Assembly (NCBI GenBank): GCA_943735955.1
Contig: OX030957.1
Location: 4,535,801-4,599,800, forward strand
DNA length: 64,000 bases
Source of the DNA: Piscicola geometra
Lineage: Eukaryota > Annelida > Clitellata > Hirudinida > Piscicolidae
Direction: 5' to 3'
Shown one piece after another: positions 12,804 to 35,100 of this stretch. The notes under the pieces are model-generated. The model was not told where the DNA came from. It worked only from the letters and a program-made list of their open reading frames with translations, and ran no database searches. Both the position numbers and the translations under genes were made by a program. How positions within the stretch are numbered: position 1 is the first letter of the stretch; every line of letters starts with the position of its first letter.

Positions 12804-14773
12804 TCACCTTCAATGGGCTTGCACTTGAACTGCTCGACCATCTTGCTTATGTGCTCAGTCACTTTGAGGTTCTGTGGTGCGTGAATGATGGAGAGACAAA
12901 TGAAAAAGATGAAAAAGAAAGTGAATCATCATCATAACCACCAACCTGCTTTATACGGGCTATACCCCACAGTAATAATGCTCGTCATTATTATTACAAC
13001 AACAATTATTATATTGCTTAACCACTTTACTACCACCTCTCCACCGTCATTCGACTCTCCAGCCACACGAAGACCCACCTCAGTGCCCGGCTTGAGCATC
13101 CGCAGCACCAGTTGGGACGCGTAGTGGGCTGCCATGATCACATCTGCCTTCTTGCCACTCACCTTCTTCTCCTGCGATGGAGGGAGGGTGATGATTTCAA
13201 TGATGAAGATTATGGTTTTGATATCTAATGCATAATACCCATGGAAAAATGTATAATCATTTTTTTTATAAATGTATATACATTGGATATACATTTTTGC
13301 ATGGATATTATAAGACGGCTGCAAAAATCTGTATATATCGGAGATCTCGACCTTTCCTGAAATCTAATTTTATTCAAACTATATTTAATAATTTTATATT
13401 AACAAATATACTTTATAAAATACATTTGTAAAAAATAAAAATAAGTTATGTAATTGTAGACTCATGCATTTGACATACATAATTTAATTTGATCTACTTA
13501 ATTCTTTCCTACATAATTTGAAGATTTATTTCATGCATCTTATAATATTGATCCAAATTTTCTATGTTTTTCAATGCAACAATATTCTAGTTTGGGTGGT
13601 AAAAAAGAAAATTCTTCAAATTGCAATGAAGAGACTAACAGCAGAAGCTCCTACGACGATGGTGTGTGCCACCACTGCTATGTATCCGTCTATGTGAGCC
13701 CCCATGTCTCTGTGTTGTGGTGTGGTGATCGAGTGGTTTGTCATTCAGTGCTGAGGTATAATGGAAGTTTATTCTTTGAAGGTTTCAAATTCAGACTTTG
13801 GACGAATGATGGTCTAGGTGAGATGTAAAAAGAGGAATGTAGTTGACAAATGCAAAAGTATACTCAAGCTCACAATTCTTTGAACACCATTGAGATTGTT
13901 AAATAGTATTTAAAAGGTTTAACTAGATCTGAAAAATAAATTTGAAAAATTATATGGAGGGCAAGAAGAGTGCCAACATTTTGACGAGATCTCCATCTTT
14001 GAGCTGGATGTCAGTTTCAGAGTTGAGAGGTGAGAAGTGGCAGATGCAGTTGTTGACTGAGATGCACGTTGGAAAGGCGATGCCTGTATGGTGGTTAAGG
14101 TGTTTCAAAGAAATATTATATAGGCAAGAAAATTTTCTCAAGAAATTTCAACACTTAAAATAAATTTGCAATCAATTATGGCTTAGATTTTCAATAGGTT
14201 TGAAATGTACTAGTGCATGGAATTATTGAAATAATTGAATGATGGCAACCTTTCTTCATCTCCTTCTCCTTCTTGAAGACCTTGGAGGTTTCCTCCACCA
14301 GGTAGCTGTCTCCAAACACACACAACTCCTGGATCTTCGCGTGCACCTGACACTTCTCCATCACCAGCTTTAAGGCAGCTGGAATAGTAAATTAATTTTT
14401 AGATATAGATTTATCTAAAAATCTAATAAATAAATTAGATAGCGGTTATATAAATTGCAAAATTAGTTTGGAATATTTATCTAGATTAAATCAATTAGTA
14501 TCAAGTAAAATTAATTTATATATATAATTTAGTTTTAGTATGTTAATGCATATTTAGCATGTTGTTAAGGCTTTCCATATGTGGACTAGCAACAATGGCA
14601 TCACACGTGTTGATAACCAACACAGTTAAAGATTGAAAAAAGTTAGTAAAAGTATTTTTGAATAACTCACCATTAACTATCTCTGCAGCCATCTTATACT
14701 TGGTGACAACAATGTCTTTCGCAATAGTTTCTTCTTCTGGTTCATCTTCGATCTTCTTGTCTTTATCGGCCAT
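10236..14773 (-). CDS. PA2G4: Proliferation-associated protein 2G4 (EBP1)
   Basis: Thirteen exons: 14773-14671, 14378-14250, 14083-13978, 13709-13640, 13171-13079, 12871-12808, 12294-12216, 11863-11785, 11602-11518, 11306-11255, 11139-11045, 10614-10487, 10355-10236. Phases agree throughout and the sum is 400 aa plus stop (human protein 394 aa). Diagnostic stretches are [99 protein letters not shown] and [14 protein letters not shown]. The C-terminus has a six-Lys run after SRKAT, as in EBP1, where it supports nucleolar and rRNA binding. The family has the methionine-aminopeptidase 'pita-bread' fold without peptidase activity and acts in ribosome biogenesis, translation and growth control. 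Several introns are full of simple repeats. The start ATG at 14773 is followed directly by the conserved N-terminus. Confidence 0.97.
10983..11038. repeat. (ATC)n microsatellite in PA2G4 intron
   Basis: Run of atcatc and atcatt immediately next to the donor of the 11139-11045 exon. Confidence 0.85.
11625..11757. repeat. (GTAT)n microsatellite in PA2G4 intron
   Basis: More than 25 near-perfect tetranucleotide units. The same tetranucleotide makes a larger array at 57300-57562. Confidence 0.95.
12086..12207. repeat. (CAT/CAC)n trinucleotide array in PA2G4 intron
   Basis: Trinucleotide run on plus (poly-His in one frame). It begins just past the GT of the 12294-12216 exon on the minus strand and is intronic. 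Confidence 0.9.
12640..12803. repeat. (CTA)n trinucleotide array in PA2G4 intron
   Basis: Long ctactacta run that stops within five bases of the 5' splice site of exon 12871-12808. Confidence 0.9.
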
Positions 14774-15750
14774 TTTTGTAAATAACTACACGCTTATTAA
14801 CTTTTCCGTTAATATAGAAAAAAGAAATATAATATAAATAAAATAAAATCTTGTTTATAGTTAAAAAAACTCTTTCTAAAAATTTAAATATGAACAAAAA
14901 TTAAAATTGTTTTACAAACTAATTTAATGTTACTATGACGATAGTATAAGCAAAACTTTTACCAACTTTGAAACTTTGACAACTTTACATCAAATTGATT
15001 TTCAATTAAGAATCATGAACATTTTTCCAATATCAACTTAAATTGATATAGTCTTCTATTTTAACTTAAATAAATCACATACTTTAGTTATGAGTCATTG
15101 CTATAGGTTTTTTTTACTTCTTTTTACCTTACAATCTGATTGACTGATTGACTCAATGAAAAATATTATTTTCAGAAATAAAAATCAGTTGTTAAACGAC
15201 ACTTGGTATAGGCTTTTTGTCTCCAATAAGACTCAGGAGACAACTATTGACAGTTGCATGGTATAAATCCATAAATACAACTTTTCATATTTCATTATTT
15301 ATTTTAACATTTTTTACTTTAACTTTGTAAAACTACAGAATAAAAAGGTTCAACCAAAGCTTAAATCAAATGTAAAGTAAGTGGAAAGACGAATTCGTTT
15401 AATTTTAGACTCCAAAATTTTAAAAAAGCAACTTAAAAAACATTTATTTTCTGCACACGCCTATAAATCTTTTTTTTCTGCATATTTATATTTATTTGTT
15501 AAACTATATTTGTATTATTCCACATGAGCGTTTAACGGATTAGTGTATCCACAGGTGGGCATAGTTAATAACAAAGTTAACTTGTATAATCCGTTAAATT
15601 AAATTTAAACATATTTAATCAGTTAATTATTTAACAATATATGTTTCTGTGCCAAGCTCTGAGAGATCTACAATGATTTAATGAAAATGATGCGTCAAAA
15701 ATGATAAACTGTAAAAATCAAAATTCTATTGTTTTTTAATTAAGTTGTAG
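14774..15750. other. Divergent intergenic region, AT-rich
   Basis: This separates the PA2G4 start (minus) from the first recognisable exon of the coiled-coil gene (plus). It is likely to hold both promoters and the missing first exon of the plus-strand gene. I could not find a start codon exon with a good donor. Confidence 0.5.
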
Positions 15751-23176
<7,426 letters not shown>

Positions 23177-24779
23177 TTGTTATTGTAACGAGTGAATTTT
23201 CTACAAATGTTTTTTGTGATATATCGTGATTTTAAGTTTATTTTATTGTATTGTACAATGTACAATTTGTACATATACTCTATATATACAGTTTTGTATT
23301 GTTTTAGTGTTTTGAATACTAAATTGTTTATTTTTTAGCACTCTTCATTTTTTATATATTTAATTTTTTTTTTTTGAAAGTAATTTGAAAGCTAAATAAG
23401 CAATGTAATGACAAAATACAAATGAATATTCAAATGTGTTTAAACTTCATAAAGTAATCTTTAAAATATAAATTTATATCTTATTGAAAAATTATATAAA
23501 TATTCTTTAAAACAATTTCAGGTCAAAAGCTACAAAGTTTTTGAAAGCAAGATTTATGAAAAGATATAACCCTCCTAGCGTAAATGAATATGATTAGTAA
23601 CTCAGTCAATTCTATAAATTATTTTTTTAAATACTTATTTGTAAATACAATAAAATGAAATTAAGACTCTTCTGCAAATTGCCTAAAGACGTGAGATACC
23701 ACTGTCGTAAGAGCAATCTATTGTGAAAATAAAAGTTAAAACCTTTCCAATTTTTTGTTTATAGTATTAATATAAGTCGTTGATTATTAAAAATTATAAT
23801 TTAATCTAATTAAAGTAATTAAATTTTAAATGCGTAAATTAAAGTTTTAAAAACTCCAAATGAATATGGATCGCCTAAACGCTTGCGTCATGAATGCATA
23901 GAAACAAAAACACTCTAAATCAACTTTCGAAACACCTCCGCTTCAACATACAACACTTATAGAACCTCCAAACCGAAACAAGAATTCGGTTTTCACATAT
24001 ATATCCATAGATCGATACTTAAAGCAAGAAAAGTTAAATGGAACTTGACATCACGGCGTGAAGTCTATCTCAATACTGCAGCGATCACTCGATTCGAGGT
24101 ATGTGAAATAGAGAGCGTCGGAAAAAAAGATAAATCAATGATTTAGAATTTAATGAGATTTATATTTTTTCCCAATTACTCATAACTTGGATCTTTTCTA
24201 TAAGCTTACTCAAGCTTTTTAAGACTTAAAAATATTTTAAATATCTGAGCTTCAAAAACATTTATGCGAAGTGATTTAGTCCGTAGTCTTCAATCCAGAA
24301 CTCCCTTTGGCTTTTCGCGTTTAATCAATTTAGAATCTAAGGATATTTGGAACAAACATTATTTTTTAATGCCCAGAGAGCTTTTGATTCAAACAGAGCG
24401 TTTTTGGAGAAGTATAAAGTAAAGGCTTCTTTGTTTACTTTTAATGAGTTTCATTAAAGTAATTTACTCTTTTTTACTAAAAGAAAACAAAAAATCATTT
24501 TTATCTTTTTTATAGTCGTCAAAGGAAAATATTGTCCACATACGTTGAGTCCACTTTAATGTAATGATCCGGAAAAAGTTGAAAACAAGATTTACATTAA
24601 ACTTAACAATAATTTTACGAGATAGTTACATATTTTATTGTAAACCCCCATTTTATTCCATTCGATGCTTTCAACTAGTCGCCTTTTGTTTTCCGTACAG
24701 AATGATTTCCTTCAAAGAAGAACTTCATTTTACATTCTTTTGCAGACAGGGCACGGCAGTAAAGAAGAAGACAAGGTAG
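23177..24779. other. Intergenic, AT-rich
   Basis: 3' flank of the coiled-coil gene and 5' flank of PCTP. A candidate 3' splice site (tttgcag) ends at about 24746, which would give PCTP a spliced 5' UTR. I see nothing else. Confidence 0.5.
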
Positions 24780-26562
24780 ATGCTGGAGAGCATGGAAAAG
24801 ACATCGACGGAGCTGGTTCGAAGTTCCTCGAGCAACTCCGAAGACTGGGAGTTCATAGCCGACATCGGAGACTTTGCCATTTATAGGAAAAAAAACAAGG
24901 TTTTCTTGAAATAATCAATTTGAATAAGAATTTATGATAATAAACTGAATGTATTGGAATAAAATAATATGAAATAAAAATAATAAATAAGTGAAAATAA
25001 ACTAAATTATTGAGTCTTCTAGCTAATACAATCTCAAAATAAAAATATTAAAATAAAGTTATTTTGCACTAATATATTATATAAGAAAAAGATTACTCGC
25101 TCAAAACTCTCTTTCTGCATGTTATAGTAATTTTGCAAAACACACTACTAAAGTAGTTTGGTCACTTAAAAAATAGTGTTTGGAGTAGCACTTGGGAAAC
25201 CTGAGTCAAAGAATAAGTCTTCATGACGCGCTAGGAATAAGCCAGTCATTAAACACGAGAAAACATTAAATTCTTTCTTTCCATTAAAATGTAATAATAA
25301 AAAGTATTTCTATTTCTTATTAAAACCCGATATCTTAATATAAAAAAACTTGCATCTTTTCGCCTCAGAAGCTGGGCGTGTGCACATACAAGGCAGAGGG
25401 TCGACTGCAAGTGTCTGCAGAACTGCTCTACAAGGTCTTCAAGGATATCGACTACCAGAAGTCGTGGGACCCGATGGTGATAGGTAAAGTTGCGTGGAAA
25501 AGATTTATTTGAGAAAACTGGAAAAATATTTTTTAATGTTAAAGTATCAATATTTAATAATGTCTCTCCATTGCGCGTACATTTTCCCAAAATGTACGTT
25601 AAACTTTTGCAATTGTCTCATTAATTTAATTATTTAAGTTATAATTAATTTAAATAATTCAATACTTTATTAAAAATTCAAAAGACGTTCGAAATGCATT
25701 GCCTTTTTCAAATTGTATTTTATTTTATCTTTTTTTACAGAAGCGCGACTTCTCTCGAGCAAAGACAGCATGCACTCTGCCTACTTGTGCAAGATAAACC
25801 TGCCATACCTCTTCAAGAGTAGAGAGGTGAGAGAGGTGGGTGGGAGGTGATAAATTGGCGATTAAAGAGATGGCATGACGGTCAAAGGATGAAACGTCTA
25901 AGGTGTTCCACAGTAAGATTACAAATAGCTGAATAAGAGAATTTAATTGAAAGCAAAACTTTTAATAAACTTACTGTGTACATTTTTTTTACACAGTACA
26001 TGTGTTTCTTGAGAAGCAAGGAGTTGATTATAGACTCTCGCAAATACTTTTCATGTGAGAAGCAGGCCCTAGAATGCGTGCCCATGGACGAACACGACCA
26101 ACAACGACACAATGACTTTAAAATTCTTTTCATTACCACATCTGATGGTAATTCAGGATCTAAAGGTGGGCTGTGTATGCGTGAAAAAAATCATTTTAAT
26201 TATTTAACTTTTTATTGCGCTAATCGAGAAATCTTGTTATCAGTTTGCTTATATTTTTGAGTTCTTTGATTTCATCAAACATTCTCTCTCAAGTTTCTCT
26301 CCAGTACAGCTTCAAGTGTAATAGAATGCCAGTTTGGTTAACTTTTTGGGGCCTAAAGGTAAATTCTTCATTAAATAAATTATTTTATACATATAAATGA
26401 TATAAGCAGTTGCAAGGAATAATTTAAAATTGTACCCACTAGATTTATTTGCAAAGAGAACTCCCTCGATTTCTTGAGCTAGCCCAAAAAGCCTGTCAAA
26501 ATTACAAAGGCTATCTGACAACAAAAGAAAACCCTTTTCAAGCAATAAATGTTAATTATTAG
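24780..26562 (+). CDS. PCTP: Phosphatidylcholine transfer protein, START domain
   Basis: Six exons: 24780-24899, 25369-25483, 25741-25826, 25997-26165, 26294-26358, 26443-26562; 224 aa (human PCTP 214 aa). The start is fixed by an in-frame TAG directly before ATG at 24780. START-domain landmarks in order: WEFIADIGDFAIYR, CTYKAEGRLQVSAELLY, DIDYQKSWDPMV, LCKINLPYLFKSREYMC, DSRKYF, ITTSDGNSGSK, MPVWLTFWGLK and the C-terminal helix LPRFLELAQKACQNYKGYL. The family binds one phosphatidylcholine in a helix-grip pocket and moves it between membranes in the cytosol. The length and the absence of other domains favour PCTP/STARD2 over STARD7 or STARD10, but a divergent STARD7 core cannot be excluded. 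The poly(A) signal is seven bases after the stop. Confidence 0.9.
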
Positions 26563-26568
26563 ATCTGA

Positions 26569-26574
26569 AATAAA
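26569..26574 (+). terminator. Poly(A) signal of PCTP
   Basis: AATAAA begins seven nt after the TAG at 26560-26562, implying a very short 3' UTR before the YIPF5 start at 26793. Confidence 0.6.
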
Positions 26575-26792
26575 CCTGAAAAAACTCTGTTTTTGTGTCT
26601 TGTTTTGTGAGATATTTGAAATAAGTGAATCACACCCGTTTAGTGATAAAAGTCAATTTTTAACCACAACAACGGAACCAGTTGGCAAAGCTAGTTAAAT
26701 AGTTTAAAATTGTAAATTACGACTTAACCTTATCTTTAATATTTCAAATCAACTTTCCTATATACATAAACGAGTAATTTGAAAGGAAAAAT

Positions 26793-28646
<1,854 letters not shown>

Positions 28647-30281
28647 GTTGGTGGGACTGGTAGTTTTGGTTGTGGTGGTTGTCGCAATAGTGGAGGTTAA
28701 ATGGGTGTTGATGGGTGCTTTCGATGCTTGCTTGGTTTGTTGGTTGTGATGAGAGGTTGGAGTAGTGGTGCTTGTGTGAACGTGGGAAGACGTTGCAGTG
28801 GTGGGGTAGTTGTGGTCTTACATGAGAGGGTGAGGTGGTCTAGATCAATTGATCATTCGTTTTAATTGTGAGCTTAAAAGATCGTTTCAACGCTATTCAA
28901 AATCAATAATCCATTACCTTTGACCTCACTGTATTTCGCCGTAAATCTTTTGAATTTAGTTTGCATAGCGTCAAAGTCGTTGCAAATTACAAAATAAACT
29001 CGTTCGAATTCGAGTGTAATGCTTGTATGCATTGAAAAATCGTGAAAATAATTTAAAATGCAACAATAAGTGTCTTAATGTCCTCAATCGATCACGCCAT
29101 GCACTTCCTCGTAATGATACAATTAGGCCCTTGTAGTAATACGGTAACGAATATACAAAAAATTCACAATTTACTGCTCGTCAGAGATGCGTTGAACAGA
29201 CGTCGATTATGGCGCTAATGTATCTACTTTCAAACGGAAGATGTGCAAGGGTTTGAGTAACAAGCCAATTAAAGTCTTATTTTTAAACTAGGGCGCTATA
29301 CCAACTTGAGTATTACATTTATTCGATTTACAGTGAGATTTGGCAAGAAAAACCACAGCAAACGTCAAAAGTTTGCAAACGATTTGGACACTTTTATGAT
29401 GCGTTGTGGTGATGGTGCTGTACAAGTACATTGCAAGAGGAGGTGAGTGAATGGGGTTAGAGGAAAAGAGCATAATATTAATAATATTATTATTAATTGT
29501 CCTTTTAATATTGACACCAAAAACACAAATAATGTACAACACTCTGACGAGTTTGATAGAGGAAGCAAAGATGACATTTCATTATTTATTATAATAAATA
29601 TAAATAAATTGAAAAAACTGAAAAATATATATAAGAAATATGCTTATGTAATATTAAATTTTAAAAGAAGCTGGTAAAAAGTGAATGGCTAGGAGCCATA
29701 TCCTGGTCAGCAAAGGGTGTTCAGTTCTCACGGTGGGTGGGTGAGTGAGGAGGGGCCTTCAAACGCACGCATGCGTCGATGTCAGAAAGAAGAAGAGAAG
29801 TACACCGAGAGGAGCCTCTAGTGGACGCATGCATCCGCAAACCATGCTGCTGAGGAGAGTCGAACGTGCATGAGAGAGATCATGGACGAGAATTATAAAT
29901 CTGTATTTGATAATGTTTTGTACTTAATCTATATTTTTAATGGCATTGAAAAAGCTTTTTTATGGAAAATTTTAAAGTTAAGTTAAGATACACTTGAATA
30001 TATGAAATCAGGTGGCAAATATACATATGTATATACTAGTTCAATATGTACAGAATGCACAAGGGGGTGGGTGGGGCGGTGAACAATGCGTATGAAATGC
30101 AAAGCAGCATGGAGGTGTCGATGATGACGAAGGGGAAGAAGACATGAATAGTGGAGGAATATGATAGAGAGAGAGACGGAGAAAGAGAGGCAAATTAAGG
30201 ATAATGAAAAAAGAAAAAAAAAGAAAGAACGAAAGAAAGGGAGAAAAAGTAAAAAGAGAGAGAGAGAGAGACAGAGAGAGT
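28647..30281. other. Convergent intergenic region
   Basis: 3' flanks of YIPF5 (+) and CUL5 (-). It holds an AATAAA at about 28993 that may end YIPF5. Otherwise there is AT-rich sequence and a GC-richer block at about 29680-29880 in which I see no recognisable gene or RNA. Purine-rich simple sequence occupies 30165-30285. Confidence 0.5.
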
Positions 30282-32038
30282 TCAAGCGACGTAGATGAAC
30301 TTGTTGATGTCGTCGTCATGCCTGCGGATGTACTTGTTCTCGATCAGCCACTCGATCTGCTCCTTGATCATCTTCTTCGAGGGCAGGAACATCATCTTCA
30401 GGATCTCCACCAGCTCCGTCTGCAACGCCGCATTGCTGATCTTCTTGCGCATCTTGAGGATTTTCACTATGGCCTCCTGTGTGGTCATGATGATGATGGT
30501 TTGTGGTTGGGTGATGATGATGGTTTGTGGTTGGGTGATGATGATGATGGTTGTGGTTTTGGTAATGGTTGTAGTGTTTGGACGGTGGGTGTAGTGGTGG
30601 TGGTGGTGGTGTTGACAATAGTGGGGGTGTGGTGGTGGTTGTGTTGCTTTGTGGTCGTGTAATGGTGGTTGAGGTAGTGATGGTAGGGATAGTGGTGTGG
30701 TGGTGATGGTGGTGGTTGTTTGGATGGAGGTGGTGATGAAAGTAGCGGTGGGAGGATGGGGGAATGGTGTTGTGGCGGTGTGATGATGAAGGTGATAGTG
30801 GATTAAATTAATGTGATGTGGTAGAGGTAATGACAGTGTGAGGGCAGTGGGAGAAGTGATGGTGGATGGTGTCGATGATGGCTTGTGATTATGGAAATCT
30901 TTAATGAAAAACTGATATTTAAAATAACTTTAAATGTAAGCTGGAAACAACCACAACAACCACTGCCAACCATAAAAACTTAAACCACTGCCAACCACAA
31001 CAAAAACTTCCAACCACAACAACTACCGACCACAACTTCTGCCAACCATAAAAACTGCCAGCCACAACAAAAACTGCCAACCACAACAAAAACTGCCAAC
31101 CACAACAACCACTGCCAACCACAACAACCTGCACTCGCAGGATCCTCAATTGGACGATGCTCTCATTGTCTTCTTCCTTGCCTCTGTCGGTGCTCAACTG
31201 CAGCCTGCCTATCAGACTCAACCTGCCCCTCGTCTGCGCCTTGTTGTTCTTGCTGTGGTGTTGTTGTTGAAGTTGTTGTTGTTGTTCTTACTGTGGAGTT
31301 GTTGTTGTTGTTTTTGAAGTTGTTGTTGCTATGGAAGTTCTTGTCTATGTTGTTTATGTTGCGTCGTTGTCGGAGTTGCTGTTCATGTCGATGTTGTTGT
31401 TGTTGTTGTTGTTGTGGGAGTGTTTTATGTTGGCGATGCTGTTGAATTTCTTTTGGGAGCTATGATACCAAAAGCATTAATAACTGCGGGTCACGATGAT
31501 TATGATAATGATGACGATGGTAGCCCATGCGACTTTGAAGCTTGTTTGCAGCAAGCCACCACTACAATTGTAGAAGGTCAAACCTCATCACATTACAACA
31601 TCTTAGTTCATTTACCCATGATAAACCACTCAGCATGGAGTAGTAAATTAATGGTGTAATATTTAATTGATGGAGAAATATTTTATTGATGGAAAAATAT
31701 TTAATTAGAACGCGACAAAATTCAATTTAAAAAATCGGAAACGAACACTAGGCAGAACTGCTGGTTGATCGAGAAGACAGACGCCTCTGTGATGTCGCTT
31801 AGCTTCTTCGCCTCTGGCAGACACAGCAGTACCTGTCGCTTCAGCTTCGGAAACTGTACTAAGCTCTGTGTGGTTGCGGTGGTGGTAGTAGTAGTGGTGG
31901 TGGTAGTAGTAGTGGTGGTGGTAGTAGTGGTGGTGACGGTAGTTGTAGTGGTGGTGGTGGTGGTAGTAGTAGTGGTGGTGGTGGTAGTAGTCGTAGTGAT
32001 GGTAGTAGCAGTAGTAGTAGTAGTATTAGTAGTAGTAA

Positions 32039-32109
<71 letters not shown>

Positions 32110-35100
32110 GTAGTAGAAGTAGTAGTAGTAGTAGTGGTAGTAGAAGTAGTAGTAGTAGTACATTAAAGCCAATCTGAGCCCCCACTTCAATGATCACTCC
32201 CCACAAACCAACCACCAACACCATCCATCCCAACATACCATTCATCCACACACCAACCATCCCTCCACAAATCCGAACCATCCAACCATTAAACCAGCAC
32301 TCACAGCAACCAACCACCACTACCAACCCAACCAACCAACCAAACAACCAACCAAACAACCAACCAACCACCACTCTACACACAAAACCAACCAACCCTC
32401 CACACCAACCCTCCAACCAACCCTCCACACCAACCCTCCACAACAACCCTCCAACCAACCCTCCACACCAACCCTCCAACCAACCCTCCACACCAACCCT
32501 CCACACCAACCCTCCACACCAACCCTCCACACCAACCCTCCACCCCAACCCTCCACACCAACCCTCCACACCAACCCTCCACACCAACCCTCCAAACCAA
32601 CCCTCCACACCAACCCTCCACACCAACCCTCCACAACCAACCCTCCACAACAACCCTCCAACCAACCCTCTACACCAACCCTCCACAACCAACCCTCCAC
32701 ACCAACCCGTCCACACCAACCCGTCCACCACACGCACAAATAGCGTCTTGCTTAGTTCCGAGTCGGGCAGCTCGGTGGCTAGTTTGAGGCTCTCATAGGA
32801 GATGGTCTCTTCGGGCCTCTCGTTCCACGAAAACAACACCGCCATCTGGAAGGTGGTCACTTCGAGGTCGTATCGACCTACCTTGTTGGCGAAGGAGACC
32901 TGGGAGGATGGGAGAGGATGGATGGTGGGTTGGTGGGTTGGTGGTGTTGTAGTTGTGGGAAGATGGATGATGTGTTGGTGTTGTGGTTGTGGGAGGATGG
33001 GAGTGGGTGTTGGTGGGTTGGTGGTGTTGGTGGTGTTGTGGTTGTGGGAGGATGGATGATGTGTTGGTGGTGTTGTAGTTGTGGGAGGATGGATGGTGTG
33101 TTGGTGGTGTTGTGGTTGTGGGAGGATGGATGGTGTGTTGGTGGTGTTGTGGTTGTGGGAGGATGGATGATGTGGTGGTGGTGTTGTGGTTGTGGGAGGA
33201 TGGATGGTGTGTTGGTGTTGTTGTGGTTGTGGGAGGATGGATGATGTTTTGGTGGTGTTGGTTTTGTGGGAGGATGGATGGTGTGTTGGTGGTGTTGTGG
33301 TTGTGGGAGGATGGATGATGTGGTGGTGGATTTGGTGATGGAAGAATGGTGTTCTTGTGGTGGTGAAGAAGATGATGGTGAAGAGGTGAGTGTGGTTGTG
33401 GTGGTCAAGGGGGTGGTTGGGGAAGTATAGTGTGATTATGGTGGTGGAGAAGATGGTGGAAGTATATAAAGTGGTTGTGGTAGCGGGGACGGTTGGAGAG
33501 TGTTGTGTAGTGGTGGTTTAAATAAAAACTTTAAACAATTTAGAGAAATTTTAACGTTATAGTGATCGTAGTTAGTGGTCTCATAGAATGCAAAAGCATG
33601 AAAAAAAAATGTCTGAAGTTCTTAGTAAATACCCTATCCAATCCCCACCATCCCAACCAATCCCTCAACCACACCATCACCAAAACCAATCCCCAACCAT
33701 CCCAACCAATCCCCAACATCCCAACCAATCACCCAACCACATCACCACCATCCGGCACCACTTACAATTCCATTAGACATGAGATGATGCCATTGCAACT
33801 TCCTTCCGCGGTGCTTTAGGCGGTAAAACTCTTCCACCTCGGGTATATAGTCCTCCAACTCCATGGGCAGTGTGACCGCAACCCTGTCGCTGCTCCGCGC
33901 CCAAGCGCCCGCGTTCAAGATCTTCAGGTTGATCGAGTCTGTCGTGGGTTGTGGTGCTGGGCGCTTGTGAAATGGTAGGGTGTTAGAAGGCATATAGAGT
34001 ACATAAAAAAACGCGAAACCTCCCACATAACCACCAGAAGCACACAAAAGCACATAAAACCTCACGAAACCACACAAAACCACACAAAAGCAAATAAAAC
34101 CTCACAAAACCAAAAAAAACAAAACACAAAACCACCCACACGAAACCACAGACACACACACATAGAGACACACACGAAACCACACACACACACGAACCAG
34201 CTAGACTCTCGTTGCAGAGTCGATGGGCGTTCTTGAACTCCTGGTTGAGGTCCTCGCTCACCTTGATGTCCTGGAACATGCGCTGCAGCTTGTTCACGAA
34301 GTCTGCTGGCACGCCAACCTCCTGTCGTCGTCGTCGTCGTCGTCGTCGTGGTGGTTGAGATTGCGGTGGTGGTGATGGATGTGGTCGTTGTGGTAGTGGT
34401 GGTGGTGATGGATGTGGTCGTTGTGGTAGTGGTGGTGGTGGAGAGTGGTATTGTAGCACACACTCATAGATTTTTTCAACCCATTCACCCACCCTCAACC
34501 ACCCCCCTTTCAACCACCCACCCACCTTCAACCCCCACCTTCTAACACCCTCCTCAAACATCCACCCTTCTCATCTTTAACCCACCCAACTTTATCCACC
34601 CATCCACCCACCTTCTAACACCCAATCCCATCAACCACACACCCACCCTCAACTACCCACTACCCTCAACCACCCACCACCCTCAACCACCCACCACCCT
34701 CAACTAACCACCCACCCACTCACCCTCAACCAGTCCACCATATTCTCTTCTTTTTCAGAATCAGCTGATGATTCGAGGATCAGTCTTCTTGTGAGGTGTA
34801 CCTGGTTGGATTGATGGATGGGTGCATGCATGCGTGGGTTGATGGATGCATGGATGGATGGATGGATGCATGCATGGATAGATGGGTAGATGAATGCTGT
34901 ATGGATGGATGGATTAATGGGTAGTGTATGGATTTATCCATGCATGAGTGGATGTATGCATTTATGGATGAATGGATTGATGCATGGATGGATGGATTGA
35001 TGGATGGATGGATGGATGGATGGATGGATGGATGGATGGATAGATTCATGCATTCATGGATAAATATATGGATGCATGCACGAATGAATGGATGAATGCA

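Noticed and set aside
29680..29900. GC-richer block between YIPF5 and CUL5 as a gene or snRNA
   Set aside because: No long frame, no match to snRNA or rRNA sequence that I can recognise, no splice pair; left unannotated.
31859..32860. 333-codon frame with [17 protein letters not shown] repeats
   Set aside because: It runs through the 13-bp array and (GTA)n array between two CUL5 exons; only its first part (54 codons at 32738-32899) is a true exon.
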